A stretch of DNA of 64,000 nucleotides. Source: Liopterus haemorrhoidalis (Eukaryota; Arthropoda; Insecta; Coleoptera; Dytiscidae). The DNA lies in assembly GCA_963971575.1 (NCBI GenBank), contig OZ020618.1, positions 3,784,501-3,848,500 of the forward strand. Direction: 5' to 3'. The position numbers and the translations under genes are program-made. Shown here in pieces: positions 43,512 through 54,510 of this stretch; position 1 is the stretch's first letter, and every line of letters begins with the position of its first letter. The notes beneath the pieces were generated by a model, which was given only the letters and a program-made list of their open reading frames with translations, had not been told where the DNA came from and did no database searches.

Positions 43512-44821
43512 CAAGGTGTCTCAAAAGAAATTTTATATTTAGTGGATCGATTAAAAAAAAAGTAAGCCGTATATAGAAAAAATGTTTATTAATTATTAAA
43601 ATACACTTTTTGGGGATTTATTTCTTAAAAATAATATCGTCTAAATGTAGACCCTCGCGTTCTCGGCACTCATTTAATCGAACAGTAAAATTACTTATGA
43701 CGTCTCGGCAGGTGGACTCAGGGATGGCTGCCATTTCGTGACGGATATTTTCTTTCAAATGCGCCAATGAAGTCGGTTTATTGGCGTAAACTTTAGATTT
43801 AAGATAACCCCATAGGAAAAAGTCCATAGGGGTTAAATCTGGACTACGTGGAGGCCAATTTATGTCACCTCTCCGGGAGATCAATTTGCCTGAGAAAATT
43901 TCACGAACACGTGGCAGAGACATATTGGACGTGTGTGAAGTTGCTCCGTCCTGTTGGAACCATGTTCTTTGGTTATTGCCAGGAAAGTTTTGCAGTTCAG
44001 GTACCAAGAAGTTGTCTAACATCTCCGCATAACGCTCTGAATTCACTGTAACTGCACGCCCCCTTTCGTCTTCAAAAAAGTAAGGGCTGATAATTCCTCG
44101 CGCCGACATCGCAGCCCATACGGTCACTTTAGGCGAATGTAGGGGTTTCTGATGTTTGCGTTTCGGATTCGTTGCACTCCAGTAGCGGCAGTTCTGCTTA
44201 TTTACGTGGCCATTAAGATGAAAATGAGCTTCATCCGAAAACAAAATGTTGGTAAACGTTGAAAATCGCTCAATCACCTGATTTACGAAATTAAGCCTTT
44301 GACTGGCATCTTGGGGCTTTAATTCTTGCACCAATTGAATTTTGTAGGGGTGCAGCTTTAGGTCTTTGTGCATAATGCGATGTAATGATGATCTATGCAC
44401 ATTTAAAGCACTTGCGCGCTTCCGAATTGAAAGGTTCGGGTCGTCACGAACAGACTGATTAACATTCTCCACGTTTTCTACCGTTCTTGATGACCTAGGT
44501 CGTCCGGATTTTGATTTATCCAGCGTTGTACCCGTCTCTTCAAACTTTTTAACTCAATGTCGAATGAGAGGAATGCTTGGCGCATCATTTAAGTGGCGAA
44601 AACCTCGAATACTGCAGAATTTTCTACGCGCTACAGTCGCCGAATCACCGTTTTTGTAAAACAATCGCACGCATAACGCGCGGTCTGCTCCCGAGAAACG
44701 CTCCATAGCGACTCAATTCCCAAGAGCCAGGCTACCGATTGACATAACCCCCGCGCCCCTCGGATACGTTGCGTTCACGCAGTAAGGTAAATAAATATAA
44801 AATTTCTTTTGAGACACCTTG
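43512..44821 (-). mobile_element. IS630/Tc1/mariner element, DD41D (rosa-like), near-intact
   Basis: The inverted repeats CAAGGTGTCTCAAAAGAAAT (43512 on plus; 44821 on minus) extend for about 28 bp and are identical or nearly so. TA flanks both (43510-43511, 44822-44823). Length is 1310 bp with a single transposase frame on the minus strand. The ends match copy 2 at 47552. Confidence 0.92.
43618..44706 (-). pseudogene. DD41D transposase, one nonsense codon
   Basis: One frame of 362 codons runs from ATG (44706, MERFSGADRALCVRLFYKNG) to TAA at 43618-43620. The single defect is a TGA at 44554-44556, where copy 2 has TGG (Trp in IRHWVKKFEETG). Domains: N-terminal HTH, GRPRSSRTVENV linker, second HTH (SIRKRASALNVHRSSLHRIM), then the catalytic core with Asp in ILFSDEAHFHLNG, Asp in WFQQDGATSHTSN and Asp in SPDLTPMDFFLWGYLKS. 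The last two are 41 residues apart, defining DD41D. This start was chosen because a TGA lies four codons upstream in this copy. It is the best-preserved transposase in the window. Confidence 0.9.
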
Positions 44822-44823
44822 TA

Positions 44824-45668
44824 TAAAGTACCTAACGGTACGCGTACAGTGTAAGCTGGTTGCTGGTAGCTTGTTTCCAGCGCTGGAGAATGTCAGCCTG
44901 CGAGCAGGAATATCCTTGTTTTATCAATGATACCACGAACAGTAGAGACTGGTGCTGGTTTCCCAGAGTTGGCTGTCAGCGCGAACCAGTGTCAGTAAAA
45001 AGCTACAAACAACCAGCAAAAATCTTTCACTATACGCCTAGCCTAAGAAGGGAGCAGGAGACTTGTATACATAAGGCTATTAGTGCTTAGAGTTACCTGC
45101 AGAGCACAGCAGTTCAGTCTCAGACTTCTTATTCAAATGCTCTTCACGGACGCAATTATCAATTTGATTTTTGTTTTGTTCTTCGCCCTCATATGAGAGC
45201 TCTTCAATAAATTCTCGGCGTCAAGTGTCAATTATTAGATTATATGTATTCAGACCATATGGGAAAATTAATCTCTGTTTTTAAAATAAACATTAGTTTT
45301 GGTTACTTATCTAGGGAGATTATACTATTGAATTTATAAATAATAACTGCCGTCTAGATGGCAGGGGTGAGCTATTTTACAGGGCAATGTAAGCCTCTCA
45401 GGGTAATTCTGTTTAAAGAGTTATGAGGTTAATACAAGTTTAAGAAGGATTCAGTTAAAACAGTCAAGAGATTAATACGTGTTTCCATCATGGGTTAGAG
45501 ATATTTAAAGTGCTCGGTCGTGTAAGTAATTCCATGTGTTAGTTAGTGTAGTGTTCGTATGTATGTGTAATGTCCAACTAAAGAGATGGAGAACATATTC
45601 ATAGAAACTTGGGAGAGACACGTAGCTCGGAGATGCTAGTGAAATTGTGATGTCCGGTGAACAAAATA
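44824..45668. other. Stretch without recognised features
   Basis: An open frame at 44860-45090 has no family resemblance. Otherwise non-coding. Confidence 0.35.
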
Positions 45669-45805
45669 GGGCCCGTTTCTGCAAGCTTAGTTAACTATAA
45701 CCAAATAGTTAGAAAATGGTTTCTATGGTTACTTATGGAATTGTTATATTGTAACCGAGTTTAACCAAGAGATTAAACTAGGCTAAGCTTTCAGAAACTG
45801 GCTCT
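45669..45805. mobile_element. Short MITE (137 bp), Harbinger-like ends
   Basis: GGGCCCGTTTCTGCAAGCTT at the left and, on the minus strand, AGAGCCAGTTTCTGAAAGCTT at the right are inverted repeats with four differences or so. TA lies outside both; ATA/TTA would be the 3-bp reading. Subterminal GTTAAC and AACCATAG/CTATGGTTA pairs extend the palindrome. Confidence 0.7.
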
Positions 45806-45807
45806 TA

Positions 45808-46824
45808 GTATTAGTGTTAAAGAGTTAATAAGTATATCGATTAATTAGTGTTTGTGAATGTGTTTCAGTTTTAGATTTAGCTGTCATCGTTAATTTGAAA
45901 GTCTAGTGTAAATAATATAAATAGTAAACCGTAATTATAATTAAAATACGTTATATAAAAATGAGGACATTAATTCCACAATCCTTAACACCTTCCATAA
46001 ATCATAGCAACCAGTCAGCGGACAAGGAGGAGAGTTCATATCCGAAAACCGCTCGCGGATTATGAACTCATTATGTGACGGAGACCTTGAGGTGATATTT
46101 TATATTGTATCAGTAGGCTTCCCACAACATACCTGATTTAGTATGTTATTTTTTATTTCTTGAGAATCATCATACCGATCCTTTTCAGATATCTATGGTC
46201 TCCACTACCTCACTCAATTTATAAATTGAACAGTATCCAGTGTCCTTCAAATCTAGCCTTATGCCATGAAATAAAACATGGTGTTCCGCCACTGTTTTAC
46301 TTCCTCCATACTGTTCCACCAATATGATGCAAATTTCAGTTTTCTAAAGTTCCTCAAAGAATGAAAAAATTCAAATTTTTTATGTTAACGATATATTGAA
46401 GGAAGTATGCTCAGTTTTAAAACCAAAATGGCTTTGTTCATCTTGCCTTAATAATTTCTAACATGAAATTACAATAGAAAGCCCAGAAATACAACTAAAA
46501 TTGTAACAAAATTCTAAAAATTTAATAAAGATGATTGGATGCATGCAATTGTATTTATTTATGTTATCTAAAATTTTATCAGCTTCGTTCAGTTGTTAAG
46601 ATAATTTGTTAATTTCATTTAATTTTAAATTGCACTTTAACACACGTGTTCTTATACACGTGGAGATTAAACTATAACTTAAAATAACTATCTTACTAAA
46701 CTAAAACTAAGTTTAAATTATCAAGCTATGGAATGGACCAAAATTAACATTATAAGATCCAACTCCTAAAATTAGTTGGAAAACAAAAATATAGATACAT
46801 CCATACGTACATATAGGCCAGGGT
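45808..46824. other. AT-rich stretch without recognised features
   Basis: Nothing seen. Confidence 0.35.
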
Positions 46825-47437
46825 TTCCTCGCGCCGACATCGCAGCCCATACGGTCACTTTAGGCGAATGTAGGGGTTTCTGATGTTTGCGTTTCGGATT
46901 CGTTGCACTCCAGTAGCGGCAGTTCTGCTTATTTACGTGGCCATTAAGATGAAAATGAGCTTCATCCGAAAACAAAATGTTGGTAAACGTTGAAAATCGC
47001 TCAATCACCTGATTTACGAAATTAAGCCTCTGACTGGCATCTTGGGGCTTTAATTCTTGCACCAATTGAATTTTGTAGGGGTGCTGCTTTAGGTCTTTGT
47101 GCATAATGCGATGTAATGATGATCTATGCACATTTAAAGCACTTGCGCGCTTCCGAATTGAAAGGTTCGGGTCGTCACGAACAGACTGATTAACATTCTC
47201 CACGTTTTCTACCGTTCTTGATGACCTAGGTCGCCCGGATTTTGATTTATCCAGCGTTGTACCAGTCTCTTCAAACTTTTTAACCCAATGTCGAATGAGA
47301 GGAATGCTTGGCGCATCATTTAAGTGGCGAAAACCTCGAATACTGCAGAATTTTCTACGGGCTACTGTCGCCGAATCACCGTTTTTGTAAAACTCTCGGA
47401 CGCATAACGCGCGGTCTGCTCCCGAGAAATGCTCCAT
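46772..47437 (-). pseudogene. DD41D transposase, N-terminal two thirds
   Basis: The frame starts MEHFSGADRALCVREFYKNG (ATG top 47437; upstream in-frame ATGs at 47476 and 47548 lie in the terminal region). It is free of stops through both HTH domains and the first catalytic Asp (ILFSDEAHFHLNG) to KVTVWAAMSARG. It then leaves the family at 46825 and ends 18 codons later in unrelated sequence. The second and third Asp are lost, so no transposition activity is expected, but the DNA-binding part is intact and could act as a repressor or competitor if expressed (inference). Confidence 0.85.
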
Positions 47438-47552
47438 AGCGACTGCATTCCCAAGAGCCAGGCTACCGATTGACATAACCCCCGCGCCCCTCGGATACGT
47501 TGCGTTCACACAGTAAGCTAAATAAATATAAAATTTCTTTTGAGACACCTTG
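46825..47552 (-). mobile_element. DD41D element, copy 2, 3'-truncated
   Basis: Nearly base-for-base the same as 44093-44821. The 5' terminal repeat ends at 47552 with TA outside (47553-47554). Homology ceases abruptly at 46825 within the transposase, after the WAAMSARG coding word, with no second terminal repeat. Confidence 0.88.
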
Positions 47553-47562
47553 TATAAGCTAT

Positions 47563-47640
47563 TACAAACGTTTAAGCGGAACTATCTTGAATTTTCATTT
47601 TTGTAAATTGTCATGAGCTCCCCTTTTACAACAAACATTT
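47563..47640. mobile_element. Possible fragment related to the 104-511 MITE
   Basis: ACAAACGTTTAAGCGGAACTA resembles the inner part of that MITE's terminal repeat, and GTCATGAGCTCCCC lies where GTCACGAGAAGGG occurs in the intact copy. Short and diverged. Confidence 0.35.
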
Positions 47641-48369
47641 AGAATAGTCTATAGGTGTGTTCTGATACGTACCCAGGAATATTTAAAAATTGTTTAACAT
47701 CAAACTTCAACCTTTAAGAAGCTGAGACAAGCTAAAGTGGATAGTAACAAATAGTAAAAGATTTGTATTATAAGTTTTAAAAACTGAATCTTATAAAATA
47801 TGTGGTGATATTTCAACTAGCCATTGCTATACAGTCACGATCTTATTGATGTATTGACTAAATTTCAGCTCGTTCAGCAAACGAATACAAAATTGATTTC
47901 ATCCTATAAAATTTATCTATCCATTTCTTCAATTTCTCAAGTTCATTGTGAGAACTTTTCATTGATTTCAATATTTAAAGAATCCGAAGAAGGAACTATT
48001 AAGAAGACTGCATTGTGAACGTGCGTACGTTTCGACATTCCAATATTGCCTTTTGAATTCACGGAAATGATTGAAAAATCCAGAGAATACATTTCAACCT
48101 TACCTAAGGCAGAGACTTCCAGTTTCAATTATAACTATGGTTTGTTAATATGCTTCAGTAAATACAACGAACTACCAAAGAATTACATAGAGAATGGAAT
48201 AATTATTTTCTTCTGAAATCATCAGTGAAACAACGTGAAGCCGTCAGTGAAGTGACTCCAAATCGGCAGTATTTTTTTTGGTACGATTTCTTGTACGTCT
48301 GGTTGCATACTTAAACATTAAAACCAGTAAAAAGAAGTAAACAAATAAATGTACATAAATATTTTTATC
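47641..48369. other. Stretch without recognised features
   Basis: AT-rich; open frames at 47824-48128 lack any family signature. Confidence 0.35.
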
Positions 48370-49156
48370 GAATACATTAAAAAATTGATATGAAGTGTGA
48401 ATTTTCACACATTTCAGGGTTTCGCAGGTATTAAGTAACTGAATGATGATTATTTGGGATGCCAAAACAAATTTTATGTCAAAATATTTTTTTATGAATT
48501 TTAATTCGAATGCCTAATACCATTATTTAAGTTTCTAAATATGTGCAGTATTTTTTTTATATAGCAAGGTTCATTAAGATTTTGAAAATTGCGCCTATGG
48601 CTTCCATTGGTTGCTTAAATCATAAGCCCCGCTCTCTGATTTCGTATACATTCAAACATAGAATTAAATTATAATTTCAACACTTCCCACTGGTTATTAA
48701 ATTTACGCTTTTAAAAATTAAATGCAACATTTACCAAAATATAACTAGAATTTTGACAAAATAATTTAAACAAAATAAAAATGCAAAAAAAACAGAAAAA
48801 TTTAAATTGAAAGGAATAGAACTCTAGTTTACAAATTATGAAGAGACGACATAACGCACTACGCTACGAGCGCTGACATATCTACTGTGTTACATAGCGA
48901 ATTAAATATTTAACATATTTTAGTTAAAAACACAAAAAATGCGTTATTTTCCGAAAACATAATCTGATCAAAAATTCCTGTTGTACTATTCCGGTTCACA
49001 CCAATGTACATTACTTAGAATTTTTGCAGATTTTTAGTTTAAACTATCTGGGCTACAGGGTGTGGGACAAATTTTTTTACACAAATTTGGCAAAAATCGC
49101 GTCAAAATAATTTATTTTGCAAAAATAAAATTTTGATCGTTAATCCACCTACCAAG
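48370..49156 (+). mobile_element. Family A repeat, copy A2 (different tRNA-like insert)
   Basis: Same orientation as A3. It begins CGAATACATTAAAAAATTG and follows A3 through AATCATCATTCA-type sequence on the complementary side, the GCCTATGGCTTCCATTGGTTG block and the CCGGTTCACACCAATGTACA block, then breaks at ACCAAG (49156) into unrelated AT-rich repeat. Where A1 and A3 share one tRNA-like segment, A2 carries a different one. Confidence 0.7.
48810..48880 (-). ncRNA. tRNA-like segment of family A copy A2
   Basis: On the minus strand TAGCGTAGTGCG (48855-48866) fits box A and GAGTTCTATTCC (48813-48824) fits box B with one or two changes. Spacing is similar to a tRNA. The sequence between is unlike that in A1 and A3, so the promoter-bearing segment appears to be of another tRNA origin. 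Confidence 0.4.
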
Positions 49157-49982
49157 AAAGGAGGAAATATTAGGAAATATTTGAAATAATATATTTCACA
49201 TAATAAAGAAATATTTGAATTAGAATCAGAAATTTTGAAAATATTTACTAAGGAAATACTTGAAATAATAGGGAATTATTTAAAATATTATTAAATATTG
49301 GAAATAATAATGAAATGAGACAGAAATAATTTTTTCAGTTAATATTTTGAATAAAGTATTTCAAATAATTTAAATGTGCTTGAAATACTAGAATTATTTG
49401 AAATACTTGGAAAAATTTGAAATATATACTAGGGATATATTTGAAATAATAGGGAATTATTTGAAATATTAGAAATATTTAAAATAATAGGGAAATATTT
49501 GAAATATTATATTTCAAACAATTTAAATGTATTTAAACTAATATGATTACTTGAAATACTAGTATACAATTAAAATATGTTCTAGGGAAATATTTGAAAT
49601 ATGTACTAGATAAATATTTGAAATAATAGGGAATTATTTGAAATATTAGAAAATATTTTAAATAATAGGGAAATAATATATTTCAAATAATTTAAATGTA
49701 TTTGAAATACTAGAATTATTGGAAATACTATATATACTAGGGATATATTTGAAATAATAGGGAAATATTTGAAATACTAGAAAATAAAGAAATACTTCTA
49801 AAGTACTTCAAATACTGACTTTTTCAGGCAACAAATAGAAAATACAAATACCAGGGAGAAAGTATTTGCAAATCCAAATACCAAGAGAATTTTTTTAAAT
49901 TATTTGAAATACAATATTCCAAATACCAAACAGTAACTGAAATACTTTTTCAAATACTTTATTTTAAATATTCCCATCTCTG
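49157..49982. repeat. GAAATATTTGAAATAATAGG-type satellite with a hAT-like right end
   Basis: About 800 bp of degenerate TTTGAAATA words. A longer phrase ATATTTGAAATAATAGGGAA recurs at about 49437, 49615 and 49744. The block closes with CAAATACTTTATTTTAAATA then TTCCCATCTCTG, whose complement CAGAGATGGGAA is a hAT-type terminus. This suggests the subterminal repeat region of a truncated hAT element. Confidence 0.6.
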
Positions 49983-50689
49983 GTCTCAATATGTGAGAAG
50001 GTTGTAAAATCAACAGATTTAGTATGGGTAGACAGAATAACTACAAATAAGAATTTGATGGAGCTGTCTTTTTAATATTAAACCATGACACTCTTTCTAC
50101 TGACTTCTGTTGTTTATTTTTTTTGTTTATTTCAACATTTGTAATAGTGTTGGATGGCATAGTTATACATATTCAGTACTTGTGTTTAAAAATTCTTCAG
50201 TAAAATTTGTATAAAATAAAAACATGTATAAACTTGTTTTCCTCGCTTGTCTGTGAGGAGCTGTACTTAATTTACAAAAAGAGTAAACAGAACAGAAAAC
50301 AGAAGAAGAGTTAGAGGGAGGAAAAGAGATGAAAGTAGACAAACAGTTTTTATATAAATATATAGTAAAGGAATGTTTAACACGCTGGTATAAATGGTAA
50401 AAATTCTCTTTGAAATGCAGATAAATTGTATTTGTTTACTTTTTCTCAAGTAGTAAAAAAGCAATTACGGCTTTACCCCTATAAATTAACGTCATGTCTT
50501 GAAAGAAAAAGCTTTCTTCGTATTTCTAAATTAAACGTGATCTTTTGTCCAGGATCCACTCTTTGCACCGAGCTATTTTTCATGAAAAAAATTAAACGGA
50601 TGAATTTTCCATTATTTAAATACATGCAGATTTATTTCAATATTCAAAAGAAATGGAATGAAATATGAATAATGTGAGAAAAAAATAAT
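49983..50689. other. Stretch without recognised features
   Basis: Nothing seen apart from AT-rich sequence. Confidence 0.35.
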
Positions 50690-50814
50690 TTGTACATGAA
50701 TAAGAACTCCAACCAAACACCAGATTCAATATTTTCCATAAATTATGCAGTTCTAAAATTTAAAACTACAAACTTAGAAACTCTTATTAATCTCTGGTTT
50801 AGTCACCAATACAA

Positions 50815-51560
50815 ATCTTATCAAGACCAATCAGTATCTTCAGATGAGGCCATAGAAATCCTACGAAGTGTAGAAATTAACGCTCAAAAAGATCAAAGAA
50901 GCTCCAAATACACATCATCTACGCAGACTCCTTGAGCGTTCTACCCATTATAGGCAAAATATATATTAGAAATAGAATCATCCGAGAAATACAAGAAAAA
51001 ATACACAGCCTACAAGAACAAGACACAATAATCAGCTTGGTCTGGATACCTTCACATATAGCCATAAAAGGTAACGAAAAAGCAGATGCCGCAGCCAAAG
51101 AAGCCACTAGAAAGGATCCAATGAATAACTCGACTGTACAAGACTATGGCATGAAAAATGCAATAAAACGTAATATCCAAGTAGACAACATATGGCAAAA
51201 TATACAACTTAATAAACTAAGAACAATAAAATCCGACACGAAGAAACGGCCATTCTCGAAGAAGAAGACAAACTTCAAGAGAGCAAGAGAACAAGAAGAG
51301 AGCAAACTTCCACTACCAGACTACGAATTGGACACACAAGAATAACACACAGCTACAAAATGAAGAAAGAAGATCCCCCATTGTGTAATGACTGCAACAC
51401 AATCATTACAGTACAACACCTTATTACAGAATGCACCAAATATGACACAATAAGACAGACACACCAAATACCTGACACCCTACAAGAAGCACTTAACGAC
51501 AATAACAAAAAAAACCTACATAAATTTATAACAGACACAAAACTATACAGACAAATATAG
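50815..51560 (+). pseudogene. Non-LTR ORF2 C-terminus (RNase H remnant and zinc knuckle)
   Basis: Words in order: HIIYADSLSVL (RNase H third Asp block) at about 50907, LVWIPSHIAIKGNEKADAAA (the IPSH-x-x-x-x-GNE-x-AD block with the last Asp) at about 51037, then a frame change to RIGHTRITHSYKMKKEDPPL and a CCHC cluster C-x2-C-x8-H-x4-C (CNDC...HLITEC) ending YRQI with TAG at 51560. At least two frameshifts separate these parts, and the first RNase H blocks are unrecognisable upstream of 50900. Lineage differs from the minus-strand element at 21503. The 3' end lacks a clear poly(A); a T18 tract at 51689 is on the wrong strand. Confidence 0.8.
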
Positions 51561-51840
51561 ATTACCAGAAATTTTAAAAAATCTCTGGTTTGGACGAAGC
51601 AATTGTTGCAAGTAAACTTGCGTGTGCAATTACAACAATTCACACAATTCCTCTTACTCTAATAATACCATAATATATATTTTAAAGCATTTTTTTTTTT
51701 TTTTTTGTATAATTTCAAATATATCATTCAAATCCAGACCTGGCCACACTGCGGGCGATCGTTTGTCACGCAAAAGCATAACGCTTACAGAGGAATTGTT
51801 TATATTGCGACTATATGAAAAACTAACAGATTCTTTTCTA

Positions 51841-52366
51841 TAGTCGGATTGCTGATAAGTGACTGTTCGTTGCTACAAGTATCGATATTCAATACTATAT
51901 GCTTTCTCTGTCTATATCATTATAATTATTTGCATACCCATAGTAACGTATAGTGACTCAAGTTGACAACTAACCTTCAAAATTATTTGAATAAAAAACA
52001 AATCATTAGAAAGAAACAGCATGATTCGTAGATATCTTTACTAATTAGAGCACGAAAATAAATTTATAGCAGTACTCAAACAAACAAAATTATTAATTTT
52101 AAGGTAATAATTATAAATAAGTAAAAAATTATACTCATACGTAAATTTTGGATTATAATTTGTTGTTTATTCCAGCAGATTTAAAATTAAAGTTTATGAA
52201 TTTAATAATTGGCCGCAAGCCATATTTTAATTAATATTTATTACCAGACACTGACAGTTAGGACAAATAACAAAACACATTTTTAAAATCGCTGAAAAAT
52301 GGTAACTAGATTATTATATGAATGCACTACTTGATACATACATGTAACCTATCAGCAATCCGACTA
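51841..52366. mobile_element. TA-flanked MITE
   Basis: The left TAGTCGGATTGCTGATAAG and minus-strand right TAGTCGGATTGCTGATAGG form inverted repeats, with TA outside both (51839-51840, 52367-52368). TCTA extends the symmetry outward. 526 bp and non-coding. Confidence 0.8.
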
Positions 52367-52615
52367 TAGAAATGAAATCCCAGCAACCGGCCAGTTATTT
52401 ATTTATTTTGCTAGTCAATATTTAAACAAATTTACGTACCTCTCCTCTACCCATAACAAAATGTATCCATGTATATACAAATATATATTTTTTTAACTTT
52501 AGCTAAGATATTAAACGAAAATCTTAATACTTGGCAAAATGTAGTCAAAATGAAATGTATTTCAAAAATCAATTACCGTTCTGCACTTAAAAAGCTAACA
52601 TTTAATATCCCCACA

Positions 52616-52625
52616 ATAAAATTTA

Positions 52626-52650
<25 letters not shown>
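52616..52650. repeat. (TTTA)n microsatellite
   Basis: About eight TTTA units, just before a family A-like fragment. Confidence 0.85.
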
Positions 52651-52654
<4 letters not shown>

Positions 52655-52656
<2 letters not shown>

Positions 52657-53045
52657 CAATAACACAAAAACTGTTATATTTTCCATAAACGAAATCAGAT
52701 AAAAAATTCCTCTCGTACGTTTCCGGTTCATAGCAATATACATTCCTTAGAATTTTTTCAGATTTTTAATTTAACCCCTTAGGGTTAAAAGGTGCGGGAC
52801 ACCGATTGTTTAGTACTTTTTTGGAAAAAATCGTATTAAAATAAAAAAATAAATAAAAAACTACTTCCCGTTCCTTTATCTACGTATTAAGAGCTTTCTT
52901 TTGATACCACACAATATATATTTTTTTTAAATAATTTTTTTTTCGACGACACAAAAACAAATATTTTGCGAAAAACCAATTTGATCAAAATTTCCTCTTG
53001 AACTATTCCGGTTCCCATGAATGTATATTATGTACAGTATTCGAA
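52655..53045 (+). mobile_element. Diverged family A fragment(s)
   Basis: AACACAAAAACTG, AAAAATTCCTCTCGTACG, TTCCGGTTC and GGTGCGGGACACCGATT parallel the core of A3. A second, shorter run of the same phrases (ACACAAAAACAAATATTTTG, TTGAACTATTCCGGTTCCC) follows at about 52965-53040, so two diverged pieces lie in tandem. Confidence 0.5.
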
Positions 53046-53904
53046 TATATTTACTTCAGCAAATTCTCCATTTAATATTATTTTGGTACCAAAAATTCGA
53101 CGTAGAACTCTTTTCAAGTGTTTTCGATGTTAAATGCATTTCTTGTAGTGTATTTTTCTATACCAAAAACAATTATATAAATTCCATGGTATAAATGTTA
53201 AGAAAACTCATTTAAAATTATTTTTATTTCCAATTTAAAATTCTCGTTGTATCCTGAAACTTGAATATATTTTTTCTTTCTGGAATATAATAGCAGATTT
53301 AAAGTAGACATACGTACGTACCTGCTTTAAATTGAAATATATGGAAATTATATCAAGTAGGAACATCTTAAAATTAGAGCGAAAGCTGCAGACTGGAAGC
53401 TTTCCTATGCATTGCTAAAATATCAAAGAAATAATATTTCATACCAATTTACACAAGAAATTTTAAAATTTTTAGATTTTAACATAACTTAAATCAAAAA
53501 AACGTATGTTAAAATACTTTTTTTATTTAAATCTCTAATATATCCTTTTAGTTTTTTAAATTTCGTTGTTTCCGTGCTAATGAGTTCCAAATTAACTTGC
53601 CTTAGGCAGTAATTAGGTAAAATTTAGTAAAACAAATTAACAGCTAACCCTGATTTTTTTCAGTTGTTTTTAGTTTAATTTGAACAAATTAGGTAGGGTT
53701 GAAAAAAGAAATAAAACACTAAATTCTACCGTAAATAAACCAAAATCTATCTTCTTGAGTAATGTTAGTTGACTTCTGATTTCACTCACATAAGTCTTTC
53801 ATCTTAATCTTGAACTGGGAGCATTTAAAGCTATTAGGGTAGTAAAGGGGACACCTCTGAAGGAAGGAGTGTTTAAATTGTTCACCGGAACCCGTTCCTG
53901 CGGT
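53046..53904. other. AT-rich stretch without recognised features
   Basis: Nothing seen. Confidence 0.35.
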
Positions 53905-54095
53905 TTTTTAGATTGCATTTTAAGGGTTTTGTAGGTATCACCAAAAAACCCGTATAACGGCTGGATCTAGAAAGTTAAAATTTGACAGACTATAATTAGA
54001 ACCACATATATTGAGGGTTCAAAAAAAACATATCCCGGGAATATTAAACAAATATGTATCAACGAAAATATAAATATTTTTTAAAACTTTGATTT
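53905..54095 (-). mobile_element. Family A terminal fragment
   Basis: Plus-strand TTTTAAGGGTTTTGTAGGTA, ACCAAAAAACCCGTATAACG, GAAAGTTAAAATTTGACAG and AACATATCCC follow the A1 order but skip the CAGA/TCTG array entirely. Confidence 0.6.
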
Positions 54096-54507
54096 TTTCT
54101 GCCTTAAGCCGGCCCTGCAAAATTACACTCCAGCCCTGAGGATAGAAAGAGCTGAAGAATATCGAAATCTCCTCTATTCTAGCCTAACAAATCTTTTTTA
54201 TGCTTAGTGCAAATATGGCTATTAGAGCAGGTTAAAAAATGGTAAAGAGACCTGTGGAATATGAAGATTTCTTTTCGTCTTGAGTACTTGTATGAGTGAG
54301 TTCAAAGGACAAACTCACTCATACAAGTCCTCCATCTTGCTCTGTATGCTTGCAGCATAGCATATAAGGCAACTAGCACAGTAGAACCTTCAAAAAGTGT
54401 AAAGAGTCCTGTAGATTCTACAGGTATATGTAAGTGTAGAATATTAAATTTTCACTGTTAGTTCGTATTCTGAACAAGTCTTCAATCTTGCTCTTTATGC
54501 TTGAAAA
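54096..54507. other. Stretch without recognised features
   Basis: A short inverted phrase (GAGTTCAAAGGACAAACTC near 54298) only. Confidence 0.35.
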
Positions 54508-54510
54508 TAA

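Noticed and set aside
44860..45090. 76-residue plus-strand open frame
   Set aside because: No family resemblance and no promoter or splice context.
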